Shown here: positions 6,718-14,651 of the stretch, piece by piece
Layout: every line of letters begins with the position of its first letter
How positions within the stretch are numbered: the stretch's first letter is position 1
NCBI GenBank assembly: GCA_902784425.1
Contig: CACZUS010000018.1
Span: 1-40,515, forward strand
Length of the DNA stretch: 40,515 nucleotides
From: an uncultured Bacteroidales bacterium
Lineage (GTDB): Bacteria > Bacteroidota > Bacteroidia > Bacteroidales > Paludibacteraceae
Reading direction: 5' to 3'
The notes under the pieces: generated by a model
The model's database searches: none
What the model was told of the DNA's origin: nothing
The model's input: only the letters and a program-made list of their open reading frames with translations
Made by a program: the position numbers and the translations under genes

Positions 6718-8586
6718 ATGAAAAAACTTTTTACATTAGTTTCCCTTTTATTGGCGTTTGCTTTTTCTGCAAATGCGTTGGAAGGGCTAAAATTGGTAGG
6801 TAACCAATTGTGTACGGAAAGTGGGAAACCCATCCAGTTGAGAGGATGGAGTACTCATGGTTCATGGTTTAAAGGCTGTTATGACGATGAAGGTGATTTC
6901 GCAGCCATGAAGCAGGAAGGTGCTAATATGGCACGTATTGCCATGTATATTAATGAAGGTGAAGGCATAAACGAAGGTTGGGTTAAGAACTGTATCGATT
7001 TTTGTGCAAGCCAAGGTTTGTATTGTATTGTCGATTGGCACGTACTAAGAGATCGTGAAGGAGATGGATCCAAAGGAAATCCGATGGATATGGTAGGACA
7101 AGCAAAAAGTTTCTTCCAAAACATTACTAGCCATGTTCGTCAAAAAGGATACAACCACGTTTTGTATGAACTTTGTAACGAGCCAAACTACAATATCGAA
7201 GGTGACCCTTATGAACTAGGAAGAGATCATGTATGGGCTTGGATAAAAGAGTACTGTCAACAAATCCTTCCTATCATCAAAAGTGGAGACCCTGATGCTA
7301 TCGTATTGGTAGGTACTCCTCAATGGGACCAAGCTGTAGTATTTCCATTCTTGGATCCAATTGATGAGATGGGATTAAACGTAATGTACAGTTTCCACTA
7401 TTATGCTGCTGACCAAGAGAGATACTTAGGATTGTTGAGTTCTGCGTCAGCTTTCATTCCTTTGTTCGTAACAGAGTGGGGTCTCTCCAGCCACACAGGA
7501 GATAGCGGTTGCGACACAAAAAGTGCAGACAAATTGTTGTCTGTATGTAACGGTAAGAACCTTGGAGGTCAAATCATCAGTTGGGCTAACTGGAGCTGGT
7601 CCGATAAAGGTGAATCATCTGGTACATTCACTAACAATGGATATGGTAATAAAAGCTGGTCACAGGCTGGTAATTACATCAGAGAACAATTAAGAAAAGG
7701 TGATAATTTCAAATACTGCGAATCATCCGCATACGATGGCGCACAAGTGTTTGATGGTGTGAACGATTTCTACTTGGAATTAGACAAATTCGACAAGGGA
7801 GGAAACAACAATGCATACTACGACTTTGACGAGGATTGGGTAGAGTGCTCACCAGTTCCATGTAATAGTGGACACGCAGGAATGAGCGGTGTTCGTCAAG
7901 ACGATTATGTTGATATAGGTTACACCAACGAAGATAATTTGGATGACAGTTACTATAGCTTGGGTTACATCGGACAAGGAGAATGGGTGAAATATACCAT
8001 CGATGTAAAACACACTGGTGACTATGAATTTGAGACCTACACAACCAACCATATCGACTACAACATCATTGCATTCACTGTAGATGGCAAAAATGCTCTT
8101 GTTGATGAAGATGGAAACGAAGTTCATCGTGCACTAGAATTGCAAACCTCTGGAGCAGGTACAACCGATGGCGGATACAATGATTGGGGATGGACAAAAC
8201 CTGTATGCCCTTACGCAAAAAACAAGAAATTCCGTTTGCGTTTCACCGAAACAGGCGAACATAAATTAGGTATCGTATTCATGACATCTACTTCAGGTTT
8301 GGGATCTCTTAAGATCATCGGTGACCCAGGCAACGGTTCTGATGTTAATGATGTAAACAACCAAGTTGTTAGCTTATGGCCTAATCCATCAGAAGATGGT
8401 TCTTTGAATATATCTGTCAACTACGATTCTGACGTTACAATCTATAACATTCAAGGTGTTGCTGTATTCACAGGAAAAGTTGTTGCTGGTGCATCTAAGA
8501 TTAACGCATCATTGGCTTCTGGAGTTTACTACGTAACTGTAAAAAGCGAGAATGGTATTTCTACAGAGAAATTCACTGTAAAATAA
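6718..8586 (+). CDS. Secreted GH5 endoglucanase with CBM6-like domain and T9SS sorting domain
   Basis: A 622-residue modular cellulase. Residues 1-20 are a signal peptide ending SANA. The GH5 barrel spans about 21-330: acid/base Glu155 in LYELCNEPN, nucleophile Glu253 in FVTEWG, the conserved LRGWSTHG and the HYYA strand. Residues about 336-535 form a beta-rich domain with GEWVKYTIDVKHTGDYEF, typical of CBM6-type carbohydrate binding. The tail from about 548 (LWPNPSEDGSLNISV ... GVYYVTVKSENG) is a T9SS type A sorting domain. The enzyme should therefore be exported through the outer membrane and attached or released. It fits endo-cutting of cellulose or beta-glucan, feeding the divergent GH94 phosphorylase. 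Followed by a clear terminator. Confidence 0.93.
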   Translation: MKKLFTLVSLLLAFAFSANALEGLKLVGNQLCTESGKPIQLRGWSTHGSWFKGCYDDEGDFAAMKQEGANMARIAMYINEGEGINEGWVKNCIDFCASQGLYCIVDWHVLRDREGDGSKGNPMDMVGQAKSFFQNITSHVRQKGYNHVLYELCNEPNYNIEGDPYELGRDHVWAWIKEYCQQILPIIKSGDPDAIVLVGTPQWDQAVVFPFLDPIDEMGLNVMYSFHYYAADQERYLGLLSSASAFIPLFVTEWGLSSHTGDSGCDTKSADKLLSVCNGKNLGGQIISWANWSWSDKGESSGTFTNNGYGNKSWSQAGNYIREQLRKGDNFKYCESSAYDGAQVFDGVNDFYLELDKFDKGGNNNAYYDFDEDWVECSPVPCNSGHAGMSGVRQDDYVDIGYTNEDNLDDSYYSLGYIGQGEWVKYTIDVKHTGDYEFETYTTNHIDYNIIAFTVDGKNALVDEDGNEVHRALELQTSGAGTTDGGYNDWGWTKPVCPYAKNKKFRLRFTETGEHKLGIVFMTSTSGLGSLKIIGDPGNGSDVNDVNNQVVSLWPNPSEDGSLNISVNYDSDVTIYNIQGVAVFTGKVVAGASKINASLASGVYYVTVKSENGISTEKFTVK

Positions 8587-8606
8587 ATCCATTGTCATAA
8601 ATAATC

Positions 8607-8641
8607 AGAAGGTTGGCTCGAAAGAACCAACCTTCTTTTTT
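8607..8641 (+). terminator. Intrinsic terminator of GH5 gene
   Basis: AGAAGGTTGG (8607-8616) pairs perfectly with CCAACCTTCT (8627-8636) around a 10-nt loop, followed by six T. It begins 21 bp after the GH5 stop. Confidence 0.92.
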
Positions 8642-8684
8642 ATAATAAAACCTACCCTTTATAAAATATATCCAAAAGCCACAT

Positions 8685-8717
8685 AAAAAAAGCGAGGCAC
8701 ACCAGAGTGCACCTCGC
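8685..8717 (-). terminator. Intrinsic terminator of RNase G gene
   Basis: On the minus strand GCGAGG (8717 to 8712) pairs with CCTCGC (8697 to 8692), with an inner GTG/CAC pairing, followed by seven T (8691 to 8685). It faces the GH5 terminator, so the two convergent units are well separated. Confidence 0.85.
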
Positions 8718-8741
8718 CTTGTCTTTTTCAACCACCTGCTC

Positions 8742-10328
8742 TTAATGAGAGACGGTTTCGATCTCCTCTTTTAAATCTATCTCCTCTCCTTTTTCATCAA
8801 CAAACTGATATTGCAAGAAAGAGAGGTTTTGAGAAGTAATCACTTTAAAAGATGCAGCCTTATATTTCCGTTTCCATTTCCATTTCAACGAACAGAAAGG
8901 CAATCCTTGGTTAATATAGGCGCCAACGTAAGGATGAACATAAAGTTTAAACTTCGTTGTTTTGAGTGTGTTCACAAGATAGTCAATCTTATTTTCCAAT
9001 TCATCAACAAATAAGATGGAAGGTCTTGAGACACCTTTACCGTAGCACGTAGGACACACCTCTTCGGTGTCTATGTGCATTTCAGGACGGACTCGTTGAC
9101 GGGTGATTTGCATTAAGCCGAACTTGCTTAGCTGAAGGATATTGTGCTTTGCGCGATCGTTAGCCATATTATCACGCATACGATTGTAAAGCTCCTGTCT
9201 GTTCTCGGCTTTAACCATATCGATGAAATCCACCACAATAATACCACCCAAATCCCGGAGTCTCAATTGGCGAGCCAACTCATCAGCAGCTGCCAAATTC
9301 ACTTCGATAGCGTTCGCTTCTTGGTCGTTCCCTGCACGTGTTTTGTTTCCACTGTTCACATCCACAACGTGCATGGCTTCTGTTTTTTCGATAATAAGAT
9401 ACGCTCCATTCTTGAACGATACTGTACGTCCGAAGGAGGATTTCAATTGTTTTGTGACAGAGAAATAATCGAAAATGGGAACATCACTAGTATATAATTT
9501 GACGATATCTTTTCTCTCTGGAGCTATGATATTTACATAATCGCAAATTTCATGATAAACCGCTTCATCGTTCACATAGATATTTTCAAACGAAGGATTA
9601 AAGATATCCCTTAAAATACTGACTGTTCTTCCCATCTCTTCGTATAGCAAGAGTGGCAATTTGGAATCTGACTTTATTTTATTGATTGAATCATTCCATC
9701 TTTTAATCAATGAATTCAACTCAAGGTCGAAATCCTCCACCTTTTTGCCCTCTGCAACAGTACGGACAATAACGCCAAAATTCTTAGGCTTTATCTCCCT
9801 TAAAATCTGTTTTATACGATTTCTTTCTTCTGAAGATTTGATCTTCTGCGAAACAAATATCTTGTCCGCAAAAGGTATCAATACCAAAAAACGTCCCGCA
9901 ATGGATATTTCCGAAGTAAGTCGAGGACCCTTAGTGGAGATTGGCTCTTTGGCTATTTGCACCAAAATCTCCTGTCCCTGAGCAAGAACATCCGTAAGAT
10001 GTCCATCTTTTTCAATATCCTTTCCTACCGGAATTTTGGATAACGAGAGATTCTTCTTACCAGACTTTGCTTGTTTCACCAGTTCCTTATAAGAAAGAAA
10101 CTTGGGACCTAAATCCTGATAATGAAGGAATGCTCCCTTTTCATAACCCACGTCAACGAATGCTGCATTGAGTCCTGGCATCAATTTCTTTACCTTAGCA
10201 AGGTAGATATCTCCTACAGAAAACTTACTGACACGGCTCTCTTTGTTCACCTCTATCAGCCTCTTTTCCTCCAATAATGCAATGGATATCTCCGATGCTT
10301 GAACGTCAATTACTAATTCGCTATTCAT
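8742..10328 (-). CDS. rng: Ribonuclease G (RNase E/G family)
   Basis: A 528-residue endoribonuclease of the RNase E/G family, which matures 16S rRNA and starts mRNA decay. An S1 RNA-binding domain lies near the N-terminus (about 36-130, GDIYLAKVKKLMPGLNAAFVDVG). The magnesium-binding aspartates are Asp323 in VVDVNSGNKTRAG and Asp367 in IVVDFIDM. The zinc-link CPTC is at 425-428. Length is normal for RNase G, and the long arginine-rich degradosome tail of RNase E is absent. It lies downstream of the COX24-like and HU genes but is separated from them by a terminator. A 7-bp hairpin lies just upstream of the start codon. Confidence 0.95.
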   Translation of the reverse strand: MNSELVIDVQASEISIALLEEKRLIEVNKESRVSKFSVGDIYLAKVKKLMPGLNAAFVDVGYEKGAFLHYQDLGPKFLSYKELVKQAKSGKKNLSLSKIPVGKDIEKDGHLTDVLAQGQEILVQIAKEPISTKGPRLTSEISIAGRFLVLIPFADKIFVSQKIKSSEERNRIKQILREIKPKNFGVIVRTVAEGKKVEDFDLELNSLIKRWNDSINKIKSDSKLPLLLYEEMGRTVSILRDIFNPSFENIYVNDEAVYHEICDYVNIIAPERKDIVKLYTSDVPIFDYFSVTKQLKSSFGRTVSFKNGAYLIIEKTEAMHVVDVNSGNKTRAGNDQEANAIEVNLAAADELARQLRLRDLGGIIVVDFIDMVKAENRQELYNRMRDNMANDRAKHNILQLSKFGLMQITRQRVRPEMHIDTEEVCPTCYGKGVSRPSILFVDELENKIDYLVNTLKTTKFKLYVHPYVGAYINQGLPFCSLKWKWKRKYKAASFKVITSQNLSFLQYQFVDEKGEEIDLKEEIETVSH

Positions 10329-10340
10329 CGTAAATCTAAA

Positions 10341-10362
10341 GGGAATTGTCTTTTAAATTCCC
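10341..10362 (-). promoter_or_regulatory. Hairpin in the RNase G leader
   Basis: GGGAATT (10341-10347) and AATTCCC (10356-10362) form a 7-bp stem with an 8-nt loop, ending 13 bp upstream of the ATG. In E. coli the related rne mRNA is autoregulated through leader structures; a similar role here is only an analogy. Confidence 0.35.
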
Positions 10363-10439
10363 CAATTTTAAAGAACTAAACGGAATGCCTATTCTGACAT
10401 CCCCTATTAATACATGGATACCTCCGTATCCCATCTTTT

Positions 10440-10477
10440 TAAAAAAAGAACAAACTTAAGCTTAAAACTCAAGTTTG
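10440..10477 (-). terminator. Terminator after the COX24-like gene
   Basis: On the minus strand CAAACTTGAG (10477 to 10468) pairs with CTTAAGTTTG (10460 to 10451), allowing one G-T pair, and is followed by TTCTTTTTTT. It would end the HU/COX24-like transcript before RNase G. Confidence 0.75.
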
Positions 10478-10502
10478 CCCTTTGTCTTTTGCGCAATAAG
10501 AC

Positions 10503-10592
10503 TTATTTCTTCTTATGACGATTCTTCTTTAGTCTTTTCTTGCGTTTGTGAGTAGACATTTTATGTCTTTTTCTCTTCTTACCGCTTGGCAT
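10503..10592 (-). CDS. AURKAIP1/COX24 domain small basic ribosomal protein (mS38/bS22-like)
   Basis: A 29-residue, extremely basic protein (MPSGKKRKRHKMSTHKRK and a tail ending NRHKKK) encoded from ATG 10590-10592 to TAA 10503-10505. This length and sequence are what Bacteroidota genomes carry as the AURKAIP1/COX24 domain protein, related to mitochondrial mS38 and mycobacterial bS22, a small-subunit ribosomal protein. It sits 38 bp downstream of the HU gene on the same strand and ahead of a terminator. It is easily missed because of its size. Confidence 0.88.
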   Translation of the reverse strand: MPSGKKRKRHKMSTHKRKKRLKKNRHKKK

Positions 10593-10630
10593 GATCGTTA
10601 GAATTTAATGTTTATAATAAAAATAATTAA

Positions 10631-10915
10631 TTACTTATTTGAATTTGAAACCTTGTTCAAGAAAGTCTTTGCTGGCTTGAATGCAGGAATCTTATGAGCA
10701 GGGATTCTAATAGAAGTTCCCTTTGAAATATTTCTTGCGGTCTTCTCAGCTCTCGTCTTGATGATGAAAGAACCAAATCCTCTTAAGAATACTTCTTCTC
10801 CACCTACCATCGCTTTCTTTACTTCTTCCATAAATGATTCAACCACTGTTAAAACTTCTGTTTTGTCAATACCGGTTGATCTTCCGATTTCATTTACAAT
10901 CTCAGCCTTTGTCAT
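10631..10915 (-). CDS. HU-family nucleoid DNA-binding protein
   Basis: A 94-residue histone-like protein. It starts MTKAEIVNEIGRSTGIDK and carries the HU signature GFGSFIIKTRAEKTARN followed by the DNA-wrapping arm and IPAHKIPAFKPAKTF. Length is standard for HU (90-95). It bends DNA and organises the nucleoid. A TATATTTG box on the same strand at 10966-10973 gives a leader of about 45 nt. The COX24-like gene follows 38 bp downstream, probably on the same transcript. Confidence 0.95.
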   Translation of the reverse strand: MTKAEIVNEIGRSTGIDKTEVLTVVESFMEEVKKAMVGGEEVFLRGFGSFIIKTRAEKTARNISKGTSIRIPAHKIPAFKPAKTFLNKVSNSNK

Positions 10916-10965
10916 CTTAAATTTAGTTTTTATGTTTCTTTATATACTTTTGTTTCATCGAGGTG

Positions 10966-10973
10966 CAAATATA
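10966..10973 (-). promoter_or_regulatory. HU promoter -7 box
   Basis: On the minus strand TATATTTG matches TAnnTTTG exactly, 51 bp upstream of the HU ATG. No clear TTTG at the ideal distance; the upstream region is T-rich. Confidence 0.55.
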
Positions 10974-11080
10974 CAACTTTTTTTACTCACTAAAAAACAG
11001 TTAGTTGCATTTTTTTTCGTAATTTTGAATTATTGTCTTTTAATTGTTGTCGCGCTAATATTCTTTTTTGCCATTTTCTC

Positions 11081-12133
11081 ATGAATCTGATTTTTAGTGA
11101 TTTAGTTATCCGATGGTATCTATCCCATAAAAGAGAGCTACCATGGCGAGAGATTTCCGACCCTTACAAAATATGGGTTTCCGAAATAATCCTTCAACAA
11201 ACACGTATCGCTCAAGGTTTAAATTACTACTTACGATTCATTGAAAGGTTCCCCAACATCGCTTCATTGGCCTCTGCCTCCGAAAACGAGGTGCTCCTTC
11301 AATGGCAAGGGTTAGGCTACTACTCAAGAGCACGCAACATGCACACTGCCGCCAAAGAGATTATGACATTACATCAGGGTTCATTCCCAACCGACTACGA
11401 TGGCATCCGTTCTCTAAAAGGAATTGGCGATTACACTGCTGCCGCCATCGCCTCTTTCGCCTACAACCTTCCTTATGCTGTATTAGATGGAAACGTATTC
11501 CGCGTCTTATCTCGCTACTTCGAGATAGAGACTCCCATCGACTCCACACAAGGGAAAAAACAATTTTCAGAACTCGTCAATGAATTATTGGATAAGAAAA
11601 AACCTGCCCTTTTCAACCAGGGATTAATGGATTTGGGCGCTACCATTTGTCTTCCTTCCTCTCCTAAATGCGATGAGTGTCCCCTACAAGACTCCTGTCT
11701 GAGCCTCGCCCATAACAGTCAGATAAACTACCCCGTCAAGGAGAAAAAACTAAAACAAAGGAATCGCTATTTCATCTATTTGGTGATTGTCGACCCCGAC
11801 AACAACTATTTCCTTCATCGTCGCGATGGGAAAGATATCTGGCAAGGATTGTACGAATTCCCTTTGGTGGAACTATCTGAACCCTTCAGCGATCCTGCCC
11901 AACAAACAGTCATCGAAAAAGCTTTATCCGACGAGTTCTCCCATATCACTATACTCAACGTGAAACCTTCTATCAAACACGTGCTCAGTCACCAAAACAT
12001 CCATGCTCAATTTGTCGAAGCAACAGGTACCTATAAAAACAAACACCATTCTCAATATGTGAAGGTACCCCTCCCTGAGTTGTCTAACTACGCCATTTCA
12101 AGACTGACGGAAATCTACTTAGAAAACAGATAA
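11081..12133 (+). CDS. mutY: A/G-specific adenine DNA glycosylase MutY
   Basis: Removes adenine mispaired with 8-oxoguanine. The frame opens upstream, but the start chosen is ATG 11081, where the conserved protein begins (MNLIFSDLVIRWY), giving 350 residues, normal for MutY. Catalytic Glu35 lies in SEIILQQT, the helix-hairpin-helix LKGIGDYTAAAI is at 112-123, and Asp136 is in LDGNVFRVLSR. Four cysteines (190, 197, 200, 206) hold the 4Fe-4S cluster with the usual C-x6-C-x2-C-x5-C spacing. The C-terminal part is the NUDIX-like 8-oxoG reader with FLHRRDGKDIWQGLYEFP. It is divergent from HU; a TAATTTTG box lies at 11020-11027. Confidence 0.96.
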   Translation: MNLIFSDLVIRWYLSHKRELPWREISDPYKIWVSEIILQQTRIAQGLNYYLRFIERFPNIASLASASENEVLLQWQGLGYYSRARNMHTAAKEIMTLHQGSFPTDYDGIRSLKGIGDYTAAAIASFAYNLPYAVLDGNVFRVLSRYFEIETPIDSTQGKKQFSELVNELLDKKKPALFNQGLMDLGATICLPSSPKCDECPLQDSCLSLAHNSQINYPVKEKKLKQRNRYFIYLVIVDPDNNYFLHRRDGKDIWQGLYEFPLVELSEPFSDPAQQTVIEKALSDEFSHITILNVKPSIKHVLSHQNIHAQFVEATGTYKNKHHSQYVKVPLPELSNYAISRLTEIYLENR

Positions 12134-12145
12134 CCCCTCTTTCTG

Positions 12146-12511
12146 TTACTTTGTCTCCGCCGAATAGTTCAACACCACCGTTGCACTATCTAAAACACCC
12201 TCAATGGGTGGATTGTATTTCGTGACAGCGGTCTCCATCGTCAAAATCATTGGAAACGCTTTCAGGACCCTATCTTGTATACGCTGTGCCACATGTTCAA
12301 TCAACTGAGATTTTATCTTCATCTCCTCTTTGACAAGCTGATAGACATAGCCATAATCAATGGCACCTGCAATATCATCTTTTTGTGCCGCCAACGAAAA
12401 GTCATAACCTATTTTAAAGGAGACACTATACTCTCCCCCGACAATTCCCTCATTAGCCATAACGCCATGAAAAGAATGAAATCTCATGTTGTTGATATGT
12501 AAATAATTCAT
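12146..12511 (-). CDS. folB: Dihydroneopterin aldolase
   Basis: A 121-residue folate-pathway enzyme converting dihydroneopterin to hydroxymethyl-dihydropterin and glycolaldehyde in the cytoplasm. Conserved FHSFHGVMANEG (near residues 11-22), the IDYGYVYQLV stretch with the catalytic-site tyrosine region, and LIEHVAQRIQDRVL are typical of FolB, as is the length. It converges on mutY with a gap of only 12 bp and lies 9 bp downstream of rsmD, so it is probably the last gene of the 14.5-12.1 kb minus-strand operon. Confidence 0.93.
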   Translation of the reverse strand: MNYLHINNMRFHSFHGVMANEGIVGGEYSVSFKIGYDFSLAAQKDDIAGAIDYGYVYQLVKEEMKIKSQLIEHVAQRIQDRVLKAFPMILTMETAVTKYNPPIEGVLDSATVVLNYSAETK

Positions 12512-12520
12512 GTGAATGGA

Positions 12521-13051
12521 TTATTGAAAGAAAGTGAAATTTACATGTCCATAATGGCGATGCTCCACGAAATGGGGATGACTGGAAAATTCATACTCTT
12601 TGGGATGTTCCAAGATAAGGAGACCTCCATCTGCCAATAGATTCTTCTCGAATATCATATCAGGTATATTGGGCAATTCCTTGTGTCCAAAAGGGGGATC
12701 TGCGAAAATCAGATCAAACTTGCTTTTGCAAGAGTTGATATATCTGAAAGAATCTGTTTTATATGTATGCACCGTCTTTATTTTCAGTTCGTCCATCACC
12801 TTGCGAATAAACGCATAGTTAACGCTGTTCAGCTCCAACAACGTCACCTGCTGACATCCACGAGAGGCAAATTCCAGACTTATGCTACCCGTTCCTCCAA
12901 ACATATCCAATACGGATATCTCCTCAAAATCGATTCTGTTTGAAAGAATGTCAAACAGTCCCTCCTTCGCCATGTCGGTCGTAGGTCTTGCATTCAAGTT
13001 TTTAGGAGGAGAAAAATGTCTCCCTTTAAATTCTCCGCTTACGATTCGCAT
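12521..13051 (-). CDS. rsmD: 16S rRNA (guanine(966)-N2)-methyltransferase RsmD
   Basis: A 176-residue SAM-dependent methyltransferase acting on G966 of 16S rRNA (E. coli numbering). It begins with the RsmD signature MRIVSGEFKGRHF, followed by RPTTDMAKEGLFDIL, motif I VLDMFGGTGSISLE (47-60) and the amino-methylation motif DPPF (118-121). Full length for the family. It lies between folB and the DUF3822 gene, 5 bp from the latter; the DUF3822-rsmD pairing is, as I recall, common in Bacteroidota. Confidence 0.94.
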   Translation of the reverse strand: MRIVSGEFKGRHFSPPKNLNARPTTDMAKEGLFDILSNRIDFEEISVLDMFGGTGSISLEFASRGCQQVTLLELNSVNYAFIRKVMDELKIKTVHTYKTDSFRYINSCKSKFDLIFADPPFGHKELPNIPDMIFEKNLLADGGLLILEHPKEYEFSSHPHFVEHRHYGHVNFTFFQ

Positions 13052-13056
13052 AATTA

Positions 13057-13866
13057 TTAATTGATGGCAAATGGAATATTAATCAGTGTATATTGTTTAT
13101 TCAAAACATCAAGATGTTTCAAAAAAGGGTCCGACAATGGTTTCATAAAGGGCTGAGAATCATCCTGAACATTTTGAAGATACTTCAAAAGCAGTTCTTT
13201 TTCTCTTCCCGCAGGAGATCCTCCCACGACAACCTCCACCGCATGTGGATCCAATTTCAACTGTTCGAAAATATTAAGAACAAAATAGAGGAACTCATCC
13301 TCATTATGATAATCATATGTATTGGCCAAAATCACCTTTCCCTGTTCCATACACAATACATCAAAAGATGCATTTAAGACATGGATGAACAACTGTTTGT
13401 TATTCGTCTGCTTATTGCGCATGGTCGCCATAGATAGCTGAACACTTTGTCGGTGAATGAGACGTAGAGAGGGTATTCTTTTCTTCAGATCCATCAAATG
13501 TTGGTCATATATAGGATAGGAGAATAAATTAACAATATCCGTCCGTCTGACATGATCTGCCTGGAGCTTTTCCATAGGCGACAAGTCACCAAAATTAAGA
13601 TTCCAATATTGTTCTTGTTGTTCGGGTTGATAAACAGGATTAGGAATGAGCGTGTAGGTATTGGTGTCGACGCATAAATAAACCTGTCCGAAAGTTTTTG
13701 TCATTATCTCATTATCCAATGAGAAAGAGTCCTGACACGAATAATATAGGAGATTCATCTCCTTATCAGACACAGCAAAACAAAATCCACTCGGAATCAA
13801 CCGAATGGATAATGTATAATTGAATGATTTTAATAAATCAAAAGATGCGTCTGAGATTTCAATCAT
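13057..13866 (-). CDS. DUF3822 family protein
   Basis: A 269-residue protein resembling the Bacteroidota DUF3822 family, which is predicted to have an actin-like/ASKHA-type fold. Features that fit are the early LSIRLIPSGFCFAVSD, the central LRLIHRQSVQLSMATMR, HVLNASFDVLCMEQGKVILANTYDY and the VEVVVGGSPAGREKELL segment. No signal peptide. The function is unknown; its stable position upstream of rsmD hints at an RNA- or ribosome-linked role, but that is inference. Its ATG is 1 bp from the stop of the upstream gene, so translation is probably coupled. Confidence 0.8.
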   Translation of the reverse strand: MIEISDASFDLLKSFNYTLSIRLIPSGFCFAVSDKEMNLLYYSCQDSFSLDNEIMTKTFGQVYLCVDTNTYTLIPNPVYQPEQQEQYWNLNFGDLSPMEKLQADHVRRTDIVNLFSYPIYDQHLMDLKKRIPSLRLIHRQSVQLSMATMRNKQTNNKQLFIHVLNASFDVLCMEQGKVILANTYDYHNEDEFLYFVLNIFEQLKLDPHAVEVVVGGSPAGREKELLLKYLQNVQDDSQPFMKPLSDPFLKHLDVLNKQYTLINIPFAIN

Positions 13867-13867
13867 A

Positions 13868-14548
13868 TTACTCCCAGTTACCAGCGTTGTTGTTTGAGTT
13901 CTCTTTATCTCCCACTTTCAAACCAGGGTATCTGTTAAGAGCCTCATCTTGCTTTGTTCTGTTTATAATTTCCTGACGATTCAATCCATCCAAATATATC
14001 TTGTACGGAATTCTTGCCTCAAACAAAGGTACATCAATACCAGATTTTGATTTTATAATATTTGATTCCATTTCAAATTTTACATCCTTCAAGAAAGGAA
14101 CGTATGCCATAGAATCAACATTGTAATCTTTTCCGAACAACTGTTCCAATACGCTAACATAAATTGTATCACGGCGGAAATTCTCCTTAAATTCATGATA
14201 GTCTTCTATTCCATATTTAGGAGCATCAGCTTCAGTCAAATTAAGAGCGATTTCTTCGGTCAACCCTTTTTCCAATTGTTCATCTGTTAATTCACCCTTC
14301 TTAGAAATCATCTCAATGCTACCTTCTTTCACGTACGTGAGCAACTCATCAAAATTCTTCGCATAAACACCCTTGTTTTCTCTGTAGGCAATCTGTGCTT
14401 TACGAATGTCAATCAATTTCGCGATTACGGCTTTGTCTCTCACTTCTTTCTCTCTTCCAAACTCAATTGGGTTCATAATACTTCTGTAACACATGTATAC
14501 TAATAATACAGAAGCTAACGCTAATAGGGTTTTAACTGCAATTCTCAT
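13868..14548 (-). CDS. Membrane-anchored unknown protein, first gene of the DUF3822-rsmD-folB operon
   Basis: 226 residues with one N-terminal hydrophobic segment (about 5-22, VKTLLALASVLLVYMCYR) followed by a charged, mostly helical region (REKEVRDKAVIAKLIDIRKAQIAYR) and a larger domain without cysteines or catalytic motifs. The anchor followed by a long helix resembles a pilin-like fold, but the prepilin cleavage motif is not clear. A minus-strand TATTTTTG box at 14593-14600 lies 45 bp upstream. The downstream genes follow with gaps of 1, 5 and 9 bp, so this is the head of a four-gene operon. Not recognised beyond a conserved Bacteroidota-type protein. Confidence 0.75.
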   Translation of the reverse strand: MRIAVKTLLALASVLLVYMCYRSIMNPIEFGREKEVRDKAVIAKLIDIRKAQIAYRENKGVYAKNFDELLTYVKEGSIEMISKKGELTDEQLEKGLTEEIALNLTEADAPKYGIEDYHEFKENFRRDTIYVSVLEQLFGKDYNVDSMAYVPFLKDVKFEMESNIIKSKSGIDVPLFEARIPYKIYLDGLNRQEIINRTKQDEALNRYPGLKVGDKENSNNNAGNWE

Positions 14549-14651
14549 ATCGAATTAATTTTTTACTTTTGTTTCTTATTTTTAAGGATGTACAAAAATA
14601 AAAAAAAAGGTTTTATCAACAGCCATTCTGTCATTTTTATTTTAAAAAAAG

